Assembly: GCA_020635115.1 (NCBI GenBank)
Contig: JACKAK010000008.1
Span: 1 to 64,000, forward strand
Length of the DNA: 64,000 bases
Source of the DNA: Halobacteriovoraceae bacterium
GTDB taxonomy: Bacteria; Bdellovibrionota; Bacteriovoracia; Bacteriovoracales; Bacteriovoracaceae
Direction of reading: 5' to 3'
Of this stretch, positions 44,781 through 53,474 are shown piece by piece. Below the pieces are notes generated by a model. The model was given only the letters and a program-made list of their open reading frames with translations. It did not search any database and was not told the DNA's origin. Every line of letters starts with the position of its first letter. Within the stretch, counting starts at the first letter, position 1. The translations under genes and the position numbers were made by a program.

Positions 44781-45922
44781 AGCCTACTTGTGCCCTCAGA
44801 TGGGGGCACTTCTTATCTGTTCTTGGAGAGAGACTCACGTTTGTGTCTATAATCTTGTATTGCCAGGATTTTTTTGGAATAAGTACAGGAACAATAGTTG
44901 CACTATCCCTATACACACTTACATTCGTAGTTGTGTCTCCATTTTCTGCCAGAATATTAAATAGTTTCAATAAGAAAAAAATACTTATAGTATCTGATAT
45001 CATAAGGTCATTTTTAGTAATATCCTATATCCCATTTTTAAGTCATAAAGAACACACAATACCTCCGATTATTTTTATTATATTCCTGGTTATTTCCATA
45101 TCAACAATAGCCAGAAATGCATTTTGGTCTATCATACCCGACGTAGTTCATAGCAACGATATACAAAATTTTAATATGAAAATTTCTTTAAATGAAAGTG
45201 TTGGCCTTGCTATAGGAACAGCACTTGGAGGACTGCTTTTAAAATGGATGTCGTACAAATATATTTTTATTTTTGATTCAATTACATACATTATATCTAT
45301 GTTTTGCTTGATGTCGGTGGAATATGAAGATAAAACATCAAAAATAAAAAATGATTCGCCTAAAACCAGGATATCCGATTTTGTAAACTTGCTAGATGAC
45401 AAAGTATTGTTGTCAATGACGTTTGCCATTGTCTTTACATGCATTCTTAGTGGTTTTTCTAACTCTTTTATAGTTTCAAATATACAACAATCGTTAAATC
45501 TTTCAAAAGACCACGTAGGTTATTCCTTTTCAGTTTTAGCTGTAGGCAGTTGGTTAGCCCCTAAATTTTTAGAACATACAAGACTGTCAGCAATATTTGA
45601 ATCTTTAAAAATGTATTTAATTATCCTATGTGGGTCAATTGCAACCCTATCAATAACTAGAAATATTTTTGTTTTCTACGTTCTATGTTTTCTAACTGGA
45701 GTTATTATAACTTCTGGCACTGCCAAGTTTAACACTTTAGCAATGATGAGACTAGATTTCGAGAATAGAAATTTATATATATCATACCTAACATCATTGA
45801 TAAGGTTTTTTATGTTTATCGGCATTGTAATATCTCCAATTGATACAAGAGTAACTGTCTGCATATTTGCATCAGTTGTAATGCTAGTTATTACTCTTTT
45901 TAAAAAGAATGTGTATGTATAG
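44774..45922 (+). CDS. MFS transporter, probable peptide exporter (cassette B), 382 aa
   Basis: Ten to twelve TM segments spread over the whole length, an MFS motif-A-like loop (S-A-R-I-L-N-S-F-N-K-K-K) after TM2 and the W-S-I-I-P-D-V-V segment seen in MFS_3/EntS-like efflux proteins. It overlaps the precursor gene at its start and the binding-protein gene at its end (14 bases). In RiPP loci such transporters export the product and give self-protection. Cassette A has no counterpart, where the peptide itself carries an export-like N-terminus. Confidence 0.8.
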   Translation: MLKPTCALRWGHFLSVLGERLTFVSIILYCQDFFGISTGTIVALSLYTLTFVVVSPFSARILNSFNKKKILIVSDIIRSFLVISYIPFLSHKEHTIPPIIFIIFLVISISTIARNAFWSIIPDVVHSNDIQNFNMKISLNESVGLAIGTALGGLLLKWMSYKYIFIFDSITYIISMFCLMSVEYEDKTSKIKNDSPKTRISDFVNLLDDKVLLSMTFAIVFTCILSGFSNSFIVSNIQQSLNLSKDHVGYSFSVLAVGSWLAPKFLEHTRLSAIFESLKMYLIILCGSIATLSITRNIFVFYVLCFLTGVIITSGTAKFNTLAMMRLDFENRNLYISYLTSLIRFFMFIGIVISPIDTRVTVCIFASVVMLVITLFKKNVYV

Positions 45923-47417
45923 GATATTTCTATCAATCATAATAATGTGTTCTATTGCTGCAAAAGCTGAATCAATCGCCCGATGGAGCATGTCATCAAT
46001 TCCTAACAGAATAGACAGTTTAAAATGGAGATCATTGGAAGATTGGTATATAATGATACAAGTATTCGATACAATGGTCTTTAATAAGGGGCATTATGGA
46101 ACAAATGGGAGCTTATTAAAAAAGTGGAGTATCTCGAAAGACCGGAAAGAGTATAAATTCTATTTAAAGGAGAATATTTATTTTAGTAACGGAGAAGAGA
46201 TAACTTCTAAAGATGCAATATTTTCCATAAAGAGATACCTCGTAAGCCAAAATCAAACAAATCCTTTTAAACAGTCTGTGCTTGGAGCTGATAATATTAC
46301 AAGTCTAACAGAACCAATTAAAGGATTAAATCTAATCAATAAAAAAGTGTTCCAAATTACTTTAAAAAACCAATTTGAAAATATATGGTCTTTTTTACTA
46401 TTACCAATGTGTACAGGAATAGTAAGAGAAGCCGACGTTGATACAAAAACAAATCGTTTAAAAAAAGTGTTCGCGTCATCTGGTGCGTACTATATAGAAA
46501 AAATGGATGATTCGAGTATTATTTTAAAAGCAAATAAGTACTATCGGGAATATTCCAAAAGCAAGATACAGCAAATTGTATTTACAAAACATAGTAATTT
46601 CATAGATGCTTTAAACTATTTCAAATTAGGAAAAACAAACATTATCCCAATTCTTGAACCATTTAATGATCCACTTTTTCCCAGCATAAGTACAACCACT
46701 AGTTGGAAAATGCTAAGATTCCCATATCATAGGGTGGGATTTATTCTTCTAAATAATAAAAACAATTTTTTTAAAAATAAATCTATAAGAAAAAAAATAA
46801 GAAACAGATTTTCATATAAAAATATGAAAATGTATCCCGAGAAAAACTATAAATGGTCCAACAGCTTTTTTCCAAAAGGAAGCCCTGGTTACATGGAAAT
46901 TGAAAATAATGATTCAAATCTCTCTAAAAAAGAAGTGGAAATAATTTCAAAGATGAAAGTTTTGCTGGAAAAAGGAGTTGACACAGATACTATCAAATCA
47001 GTCATTCGTGACAAAATAAGTCCGAACATTAAAATAGAATATCTCTATAAAAAAGACCTCGTTGGAAAAATCATGCAAAGCGATTACGATATTGTTGTAA
47101 CGTCAATAGGTCTACCAATCTTTAATCAAGAGTTCGGGATATACTTATACTTCTTAGAGGACCCGAAATATTTCGACCTAAATATATCTGGAATAAGTGA
47201 AAAATATAAAGAGCTATCACACACTACTTCCATAGAGGATAAAACAAATTTATTAAAACAAATTAATTCAAATATACAGGAAAATGCTAGCTTAATACCA
47301 ATTTATTCGTCTAGGGTTATGTACTATTATCGCGACCCTTTAAAAATAAGCAATCAACTAGAGAGACATTTATCTTTTAAGATAATCAATTTCAACACAG
47401 AAAGCGAAGATTTGTGA
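45909..47417 (+). CDS. Family 5 periplasmic peptide-binding protein (cassette B), 502 aa
   Basis: Sec signal peptide (I-I-I-M-C-S-I-A-A-K-A, cut after about residue 20), not a lipobox as in A. SBP family 5 features: L-L-K-K-W-S-I-S-K-D, then F-Y-L-K-E-N-I-Y-F-S-N-G, K-D-A-I-F-S-I-K-R, and S-S-G-A-Y-Y-I with I-I-L-K-A-N-K-Y-Y. Only distantly like the A protein. No permease genes. The stop overlaps the GTG start of the kinase (47414), so sensor and kinase are translationally coupled. Confidence 0.85.
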   Translation: MCMYRIFLSIIIMCSIAAKAESIARWSMSSIPNRIDSLKWRSLEDWYIMIQVFDTMVFNKGHYGTNGSLLKKWSISKDRKEYKFYLKENIYFSNGEEITSKDAIFSIKRYLVSQNQTNPFKQSVLGADNITSLTEPIKGLNLINKKVFQITLKNQFENIWSFLLLPMCTGIVREADVDTKTNRLKKVFASSGAYYIEKMDDSSIILKANKYYREYSKSKIQQIVFTKHSNFIDALNYFKLGKTNIIPILEPFNDPLFPSISTTTSWKMLRFPYHRVGFILLNNKNNFFKNKSIRKKIRNRFSYKNMKMYPEKNYKWSNSFFPKGSPGYMEIENNDSNLSKKEVEIISKMKVLLEKGVDTDTIKSVIRDKISPNIKIEYLYKKDLVGKIMQSDYDIVVTSIGLPIFNQEFGIYLYFLEDPKYFDLNISGISEKYKELSHTTSIEDKTNLLKQINSNIQENASLIPIYSSRVMYYYRDPLKISNQLERHLSFKIINFNTESEDL

Positions 47418-49504
47418 ATTCATTGGTAAGGTTATACATTGTCAGTTTTTTGTTTTTATTTTCATTACTACTAGGAATATTTTATTCATCATATATTTAT
47501 ATCACAGACCAAATAAGAGATAATTACATTCAAAGTGTTCTAGACAAGGCTATCTATATCCATGGCACTACCAGATCAAAGATACTTGTTGATAACGATA
47601 ACTATGTTTATGATCTAATAATAAATACATTGTGCAACGAAAGAGATAATTCATCTTTTGAAGGTTTTTTTATTGAAAGATCAGGCGAAATTGACATGGA
47701 AGCAAAAGACATTGTCAATAAAAAAGAAATAATCAACCACAAATATAAAACGATTAATAAAAATCTGAGTTTTTATGCTGATTTGAAAAATATTTATTTA
47801 AAAATATCTTACTACTATTCAGAACAAGGGAATGATTTAGCGGCAATGTTATATATTGTTTTCAATAAAAATAACTTAGTCAAAATTATTTCAGCAGTAA
47901 AATTAAAATTTGCAATCGCGATTTTTGTTTTAACTTTTACAATTTTAATTGTTTTCCTATATACAATAAACAAAATAAGGGTTCGACTAAAAAACATTGA
48001 TGGCGTATTAACTGGAGTTATAAACGATGACTTTGATAGTCTAGTTAAATATTCTAATCTGGAGGTTGTAGATAGAGATTCTTCCATAAAAGAAATAGCT
48101 TTAAAAATATACGGCCTATATAAAAGCAACATTGAACTAGTAAAACAAGAGTCGCAGCTGTCAATTATTAAACAGATCACACATGACATCAGATCCCCCC
48201 TTGCAGCGCTTGATATTGCTGCAAAATCAATCCCAGATGATACAAAATATGAAAGAGCAATATTCAACTCTGCTATCAACAGAATTCATGACCTAGCAAA
48301 TGACCTCTTAAGCAAGAATAAAGATATACACTTTGAACAAAGGGAAAATAAGAAAGTTTCAATTGTTAAACTTTTAAACCTCATTGTATCTGAAAAACGC
48401 CTTGAGCATTCTAAGAATGACAATGTCAGAATTGAGTTTAAAATGCTCAACGGCGGCTACGAAGCATTTAGCGAATTTAGTAAAAAAGAATTCTACAGGA
48501 TTATCTCTAATCTTATTAACAATTCAGTCGAAGCAACGTACAGCAAATTAAATGAAATTACCGCAAGTCTAAGCTCGAATAAAAATGATGTTAATATCGA
48601 AATAAGTGATACTGGCAAGGGAATACCGAATGAATATCTAGACAAAATTTTTATTCAAGGTGAATCTATTGGCAAGGAAAACGGCAATGGACTAGGTCTT
48701 TTTCACGCAAAAAGTTTAGTAGAGTCTTTTGGCGGTAAAATTAATGTAATAAGCGAAATTGGCAAGGGAACCACTATAACTATCAGAATACCAAAAATTG
48801 TTCCACCAGAGTCCTTTGTTAGTCAAATTAGTCTTAAAAGAGATTCCAAAATTGTCCTAATAGAAGACGATCCTTCAGTCCATAAAGCATGGGAATCAAG
48901 ATTTAAAAGAGAAATAAAGTCTTTCTTTACGCTGGAGTCATTTAAAAAGTGGAAAGTCGAAAACGATGAGAGTGGATATATCTATATTTTTGATCAAGAA
49001 TTTAAAAAAGAAAGCACTAATGGGCTTGAAACCATTCTTGAATTAGGAATAACAAAAGAAAGTATTCTGTGCACCAGCCATTACGAAAACTCAGAAATTC
49101 AAAAAACATGTGAGAAAAGTGGTATCGGTCTCGTAGATAAGAGTATGATCCCATATATCCCTATCATTATAGAAGAAGACTCTAAGATTAGAAATTTATC
49201 AATCCTAATTGATGATGACCCACTCGTTAGGTTGGTGTGGAAAACAAGAGCAAAGGAACAGGGGATCGAATTTAAGTGTTTTTCAAATGAAGATGATTTT
49301 TATAACGAGCTACCTAATATATCCAAAGACTCACCTATTTACATTGATTCTTGTCTCGGAGATGGTGTAAAAGGTGAAGATATAGCTAGAGACTTAGTTA
49401 CTTGTGGATATGAAAAAGTATCCATTGCAACTGGATATGAAAAGGAGCGCTTTTCTGATCTACCTAAACAAATCAAAATTCAAGGAAAAGGGTCTCCCTG
49501 GTAA
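47414..49504 (+). CDS. Hybrid histidine kinase with two receivers (cassette B), 696 aa
   Basis: GTG start overlapping the binding-protein stop. TM1 about 8-30, a periplasmic domain of about 135 residues (longer than in A), TM2 about 165-186, a linker, HisKA with H257 in I-T-H-D-I-R-S-P, HATPase with N-L-I-N-N-S-V-E-A and D-T-G-K-G-I-P. Two receivers have phospho-site Asp at about 527 and 645. From residue 398 (48605) it is almost identical to the A kinase; HisKA is similar but clearly diverged; the sensor part is unrelated. The mosaic indicates recombination that keeps output and swaps input. Confidence 0.92.
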   Translation: MNSLVRLYIVSFLFLFSLLLGIFYSSYIYITDQIRDNYIQSVLDKAIYIHGTTRSKILVDNDNYVYDLIINTLCNERDNSSFEGFFIERSGEIDMEAKDIVNKKEIINHKYKTINKNLSFYADLKNIYLKISYYYSEQGNDLAAMLYIVFNKNNLVKIISAVKLKFAIAIFVLTFTILIVFLYTINKIRVRLKNIDGVLTGVINDDFDSLVKYSNLEVVDRDSSIKEIALKIYGLYKSNIELVKQESQLSIIKQITHDIRSPLAALDIAAKSIPDDTKYERAIFNSAINRIHDLANDLLSKNKDIHFEQRENKKVSIVKLLNLIVSEKRLEHSKNDNVRIEFKMLNGGYEAFSEFSKKEFYRIISNLINNSVEATYSKLNEITASLSSNKNDVNIEISDTGKGIPNEYLDKIFIQGESIGKENGNGLGLFHAKSLVESFGGKINVISEIGKGTTITIRIPKIVPPESFVSQISLKRDSKIVLIEDDPSVHKAWESRFKREIKSFFTLESFKKWKVENDESGYIYIFDQEFKKESTNGLETILELGITKESILCTSHYENSEIQKTCEKSGIGLVDKSMIPYIPIIIEEDSKIRNLSILIDDDPLVRLVWKTRAKEQGIEFKCFSNEDDFYNELPNISKDSPIYIDSCLGDGVKGEDIARDLVTCGYEKVSIATGYEKERFSDLPKQIKIQGKGSPW

Positions 49505-49505
49505 T

Positions 49506-49696
49506 TTATTTTTTCGCCTTCATTGTTTGCTGTTTTGCGATATTTACAAATCTTCTTAACGCCTTAAGCTTATTTTCGTCTGTGAAACTAATTAAACATT
49601 TGTAATCTTGTGAAAACTCTCTTTTTTTAGCAACAGGCAACACTTCCTGAGTGTCGATAATTGTTAAAAAAACTTTTACCGGAGACTCAATAATGA
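49506..49696 (-). pseudogene. C-terminal fragment of the receiver/PilZ-like regulator
   Basis: The last about 63 codons match the end of the 530-aa gene at 13792-15384 with a couple of substitutions. Homology stops at 49696, the edge of the duplication; the frame continues seven codons into unrelated DNA. The domain needed for signalling is gone, so cassette B must use the intact A-side regulator if it needs one. Confidence 0.88.
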
Positions 49697-49844
49697 GTAA
49701 ACGGTACATAATCCACATATTGACTTGAGGTCAATTTATTATTCTACAATATCTTAATTTAGATACTGTGACCATAAACCCAAAATTTAGTCCATTCTCA
49801 GGATGAGTCTCACTGTGTTAAAAATAAAACAAGGAGACAATAAA

Positions 49845-50111
49845 ATGAAAGGAAAAAAATTTTCAGAAGAAGTGATTTTCAAAATTTTAAAGGAATATGA
49901 ATCTGGAATTCCAGCAAAAGAACTTGGACGCAAATATGGAATGGCCGAGCAAACAGTTCATAAGTGGAAGAAAAAATATCACGGGATGCAGGTATCTGAT
50001 GCTAAAAAACTAAGAAGTCTTGAAGAGGAGAATCGACGTTTAAAACGACTCGTTGCTGATTTAAGTTTAGATAACCAAATGCTCAAGGAAGTTACAAAGG
50101 GAAACTTTTAA
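49845..50111 (+). CDS. IS3-family OrfA (helix-turn-helix/leucine zipper), 88 aa
   Basis: Helix-turn-helix (A-K-E-L-G-R-K-Y-G-M-A-E-Q-T-V-H-K-W) followed by a leucine-zipper-like coil (L-E-E-E-N-R-R-L-K-R-L-V-A-D-L). Start at 49845 with AAGGAG upstream. The heptamer A AAG GGA at 50096-50102 in the OrfA frame fits a -1 slippery site for making the OrfAB transposase. Confidence 0.88.
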   Translation: MKGKKFSEEVIFKILKEYESGIPAKELGRKYGMAEQTVHKWKKKYHGMQVSDAKKLRSLEEENRRLKRLVADLSLDNQMLKEVTKGNF

Positions 50112-50965
50112 GGCCCAAACAAAAGAAAAATGCAGCTAAAATGCTCATTGATAAGTTTGGGGTCAGTGAGCGGCATTCGTGCCAAGTTTTAGATATTAAC
50201 AGATCAAGCTATCGATATGAATTAACTTTGATTAAGAATGACCAAATTGTTATTAATCGAATGCAACAAATTGTACATAAACATCGAAGATATGGATATC
50301 CACGAGTTCATGTGATTCTAAATCGAGAAGGAATAGTCCAAAATCGCAAGAGAACCCAAAGAATTTATTTTGAGCAGGGATTTTCTTTAAAATTGAAACG
50401 AAAAAAGAAAAAACAATTTTTTCCACGGATAGTAAAACCTTCGGCATCGATGGGGGGTGAAGTTTGGTCTATGGATTTTGTTTCAGACTCACTTGCAAAT
50501 TCAAGAAAGATTAGAATATTGACAGTCATAGACCATTTCACAAGGTATTCCCCAGGTTTTTATATTGATCATTCAATCTCGGGAATAATTGTAACCAAAG
50601 AACTTGATCGAATGATAAAAGAACATGGAAAACCAAAAAGAATTCAAGTAGATAATGGGCCAGAATTTACATCTAAGGCCATGTTGGAGTGGAGTTACAG
50701 GAATAATATTGAAATAGATTTTACTCGTCCAGGAAAACCAACAGATAATGCTTATATTGAAAGTTTTAATGGTAGCTTTCGAGATGAATGTCTAAATCAA
50801 AATTGGTTTTCTACATTGGCAGAAGCACGAGTTGTAATTGAAAGCTGGAGAAAAGAATACAATGAAGAGAGAATACACAGTTCATTAAAATATTTAACAC
50901 CTAAAGAATTTGTCAAAAAGGAACGAGAAGATGTAAAACACAGACTCAGTGCAACTCATCTTTAG
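50102..50965 (+). CDS. IS3-family OrfB, DDE transposase domain
   Basis: The frame entered by -1 shifting reads K-L-L-R-P-K-Q-K-K-N-A-A-K before the nominal ATG at 50141. It has D in M-D-F-V-S-D, D in V-D-N-G-P-E-F-T-S-K, and E in D-N-A-Y-I-E-S-F-N-G-S-F-R-D-E-C, with the H-S-S-L-K-Y-L-T-P-K-E end. Complete DDE integrase core; works as the fused OrfAB protein. Confidence 0.92.
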   Translation, partial: KLLRPKQKKNAAKMLIDKFGVSERHSCQVLDINRSSYRYELTLIKNDQIVINRMQQIVHKHRRYGYPRVHVILNREGIVQNRKRTQRIYFEQGFSLKLKRKKKKQFFPRIVKPSASMGGEVWSMDFVSDSLANSRKIRILTVIDHFTRYSPGFYIDHSISGIIVTKELDRMIKEHGKPKRIQVDNGPEFTSKAMLEWSYRNNIEIDFTRPGKPTDNAYIESFNGSFRDECLNQNWFSTLAEARVVIESWRKEYNEERIHSSLKYLTPKEFVKKEREDVKHRLSATHL

Positions 50966-50992
50966 ACTGGACTAGTCAATGGTTTAAGGTCA

Positions 50993-51164
50993 TTATCAGC
51001 ATCTTCCTTATTCTGACCTTTCATACAAGAAATCGGCTGCTCTTTTATAATATCATGAAACTCCTCAAGACTGCTTACTTCAAGATCATAATACGCTACA
51101 ATGAATTCAATTATGGTTATATTAGTTCTTATAAGTTCAAGTGATATCCGTTCATGGTCATTCC
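50993..51164 (-). pseudogene. Internal fragment of the cassette B small secreted gene
   Basis: 172 bases equal to 40346-40517 apart from one visible substitution, in the same orientation. It abuts the IS3 right end exactly. It has no start, signal peptide or conserved tail. Confidence 0.9.
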
Positions 51165-51320
51165 ACTGTAGAATGTTATAACAAACATGGTAGAAAACTA
51201 TATTCATGCACAAATGCTTGTCTAAAGTCCAATTTCACCCAAGAGGAGCTTGATTTTTATCTTGAAAAATTCAACATAAGACGCCGTCTTTTGTATATTG
51301 ATGATGCAATTAGCATCTAG
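51165..51320 (+). pseudogene. Orphan coding remnant
   Basis: An open frame without a start runs to TAG at 51318-51320 and reads sensibly (C-Y-N-K-H-G-R-K-L-Y-S-C-T-N-A-C, then E-E-L-D-F-Y-L-E-K-F-N). It probably is the tail of a lost gene; family unknown. From 51321 to 51530 there is only AT-rich DNA with no recognisable feature. Confidence 0.35.
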
Positions 51321-51519
51321 GATGTCTCAGATAAATTTTTCATCCTAATTCCTTAGATCTTCTTTTTTAAAAAAAAATAAAAAAATAATTGTGAAGAAAA
51401 TATCACATCATTTTTATCGGTAAATTCAAGATTTTAGAATTTCATTCTCGATTGTTTGAGTAGGAAAAAAAATAAAAGTCGTTCTGACTTTTGAATATTT
51501 CTTCACATTCTTTTAATTT

Positions 51520-53256
51520 CTAATATATACAAATTGGTAAACACGCACGGTTGAGGGCCGTGTGGCGCGAGCTTTGGAGGTTCAAGTCCTCTCCTGGGCA
51601 CCATTTTGAAAAAGCTTCCTTTTTAGGAAGCTTTTTTTTTGCCAACTCCTCTAAATCACGAATCTCTCCCAAAATTTTAAAAGGCTTATGCAACGTACTT
51701 TCAACTACTTTGCCATTCAGTTGTTGGTTCGAGAGTAGTAGTTTTAATAGTTCTACTCGTTCTTCCTTGTTCTTTGTTTTCCATAATGATTTTGAGTGCT
51801 TGGCCAGTTCGAGAATAGAATCACTTGTAAGCATAAAACCTGCAGCAAATTTGCTTTGAACTCTTTCAATTTGAGAAGAGAGAATTTTTTTATCTTCTCT
51901 AAGCTGCTTCAACTTTCGCTGATAAGACACCTCATCAATTGTTCGACTCATCAGTAACTCAAGCAGATCATCTTCCTGTTTTTCAAAAGCTTTGATTGCT
52001 TGCTGATCACGCTGTATTTGTTTCTTCTGGCCATCAACAATTTTTCTATGCTCATCTTTAAGGTAGTTTGATATTTTAAGAGCAGAACTTTCACTAATCT
52101 CAAAGGAGTCTAGGACTGCTTCAAATTGAGCAAAAATCTTCTCCTCAGAAATATTGACTTGTTTTTCACTGTTTTGTTTATGATGTCTCTTACCGTCAGA
52201 GCAGTGATAGTATTCAAATTGACGTGTTATATCCTTACTCTTTATATATTTCTTTTTGGGATCATAAAGGATAGCACAACCACATACAGAGCATGTTAGG
52301 AAGTTACTGAATATCCCTCTAGGTCTTAGAGTATGTTTTCCTCTTTTCGTGTTAAATACAATATCTAGATGCTCTTTAGGAATGATAATTTCTTGGCTTC
52401 CATCATACTCCTCATCAATCCATACAAATTTACCCATATAAAACTTATTTTGAAGTATTTTTTCAACACCTGTTTTTGAAAAGGATCTTACTTTTTCTGG
52501 TGGCAGAATATTTTCTTCAATAATTTGATGTTTGATTCCCTCATAAGAAAGTCCATTTACAGCACGAAGTTCAAAAATTCTTTTAACGGCCTTAACACAT
52601 CTTTCATCTGGATCAACAATAATAACTGCTCGACCTCTTTTATTACGGTTTTGTTCTTCATGAATTCTTTTATTCTTGTAACCAAGAGGTGCTCTTCCTG
52701 GAAATACACCCTCCATAGCTTTTTCTTTGGAACCTTTTTGAGATTCTCTACCAATATTAGCAGCAGCGTATTTCGCTACGGCCGTTTCAATATCATCATG
52801 GAAAACATCTTCAGGACTACAGTTCTTATCAAAGATCTTTTTGGTTTTATAGTAATGAATTCTAAGCATACCCGCTTTTGCAAGTTTTTGAAGCGTTTCC
52901 TTGCTCGTGAAGTTCCTACTTAAGCGGTCGCTCTTTTCAACAATTAGATTAACTGGGGTAGATGACATTGATGCCAGAAGTCTTATCTCTTGAACCATTT
53001 GATCAAAGTTTTTCCTCAAGTGGCTTTTAGAAGCAGTTTCAGCAATATTATATTCAGTAAACAAAGTGTAACTCAAATCAGTAATGTACTCATCTCCATG
53101 GCGGTGCTGAGCACCTAAGCTGTATCCATCTTTTTGAGAAACATCTGATACACGATTTAAGAGAAGAGCAATTTCAACTCCTCTAAGCTTTGCTTTGGTA
53201 ATCCCTTTGGGATCAACATAATGTTTTATCTCAATACTTTTCTTTTTCATTTTCAA
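51520..53256 (-). CDS. Large serine recombinase, 578 aa
   Basis: Resolvase catalytic domain with nucleophile Ser in L-L-N-R-V-S-D and Q-K-D-G-Y-S-L-G-A-Q, plus E-K-S-D-R-L-S-R-N. A recombinase domain follows (G-R-A-P-L-G-Y, G-L-S-Y-E-G-I), a zinc ribbon with C-S-V-C-G-C and Y-H-C, and a C-terminal coiled coil. These enzymes integrate and excise elements. The last about 30 residues are read across the terminator and the tRNA-Leu relic (C-P-G-E-D-L-N-L-Q is antisense tRNA sequence), so the natural C-terminus was probably changed by integration next to the tRNA. Confidence 0.9.
   Translation of the reverse strand: MKMKKKSIEIKHYVDPKGITKAKLRGVEIALLLNRVSDVSQKDGYSLGAQHRHGDEYITDLSYTLFTEYNIAETASKSHLRKNFDQMVQEIRLLASMSSTPVNLIVEKSDRLSRNFTSKETLQKLAKAGMLRIHYYKTKKIFDKNCSPEDVFHDDIETAVAKYAAANIGRESQKGSKEKAMEGVFPGRAPLGYKNKRIHEEQNRNKRGRAVIIVDPDERCVKAVKRIFELRAVNGLSYEGIKHQIIEENILPPEKVRSFSKTGVEKILQNKFYMGKFVWIDEEYDGSQEIIIPKEHLDIVFNTKRGKHTLRPRGIFSNFLTCSVCGCAILYDPKKKYIKSKDITRQFEYYHCSDGKRHHKQNSEKQVNISEEKIFAQFEAVLDSFEISESSALKISNYLKDEHRKIVDGQKKQIQRDQQAIKAFEKQEDDLLELLMSRTIDEVSYQRKLKQLREDKKILSSQIERVQSKFAAGFMLTSDSILELAKHSKSLWKTKNKEERVELLKLLLSNQQLNGKVVESTLHKPFKILGEIRDLEELAKKKLPKKEAFSKWCPGEDLNLQSSRHTALNRACLPICIY
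51531..51603 (+). tRNA. 3' fragment of tRNA-Leu(GAG), likely attachment-site relic
   Basis: From the end of the D arm onward the sequence folds as tRNA-Leu: anticodon stem CACGG/CCGTG around loop TTGAGGG (anticodon GAG, 51553-51555), long variable arm, T arm with TTCAAGT, acceptor strand CCTGGGC and CCA. The 5' acceptor strand (expected GCCCAGG) and most of the D stem are absent; AT-rich DNA stands in their place. A 3' tRNA fragment beside recombinase genes is the typical att site left by an integrative element. Confidence 0.85.
51610..51640 (+). terminator. Rho-independent terminator after the tRNA relic
   Basis: An 11-bp stem (AAAAGCTTCCT with AGGAAGCTTTT) and TTTT loop, followed by T residues. 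It presumably belonged to the tRNA gene and came with the att fragment. Confidence 0.8.
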
Positions 53257-53339
53257 ATCCTTCTTATCAAAATTTCCAATTTAATAAAAGACCAAACAGA
53301 CTTCAATGTAATTCTAGTTCGAGAATGACCTCCAGTGTG

Positions 53340-53474
53340 TTAGGAGGCCTCCTCTGAACCTTCTGAATTATCATTTTTCTCTAGGGATTCTTGTTGCCAT
53401 TTGAAAAGGAGCTTAAAAAACTCTGCTCCTCGTTTAATGTCCTCAAGAGTTAGGTCATCTTCTTCAGTACTCAT
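53340..53474 (-). CDS. Small acidic protein upstream of the recombinase, 44 aa
   Basis: A frame from ATG 53474 to TAA 53340 encodes an acidic 44-residue protein (M-S-T-E-E-D-D-L-T-L-E-D-I-K-R-G, ending S-E-E-A-S). It lies 83 bases before the recombinase on the same strand. Small acidic ORFs often accompany large serine recombinases. No clear ribosome site, so moderate support only. Confidence 0.4.
   Translation of the reverse strand: MSTEEDDLTLEDIKRGAEFFKLLFKWQQESLEKNDNSEGSEEAS

Larger units (their letters stand above)
37956..49696. repeat. Cassette B: second arm of the imperfect inverted duplication
   Basis: Inverted relative of 15194-25810. Gene order outward from the FGE-gene end is the same; the signalling segment (43687-48604) is replaced by different genes. 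Recombination between the two arms could invert the intervening 25.8-38 kb. Confidence 0.9.
49769..50992 (+). mobile_element. IS3-family insertion sequence
   Basis: The ends form an imperfect inverted repeat: TGACCATAAACC at the left and, read inward from the right, TGACCTTAAACC, with TAGTCCA shared further in. About 1.22 kb with two overlapping-frame genes. I see no matching target duplication beside the ends, which fits deletion or recombination through the element. Confidence 0.85.

Noticed and set aside
50962..51213. 83-codon minus-strand gene after the IS3 element
   Set aside because: It is a composite of IS end, a fragment of the small secreted gene and unrelated DNA.
51531..51603. Functional tRNA-Leu gene
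   Set aside because: The 5' acceptor strand and D-stem half are missing, so it cannot fold into a complete tRNA.
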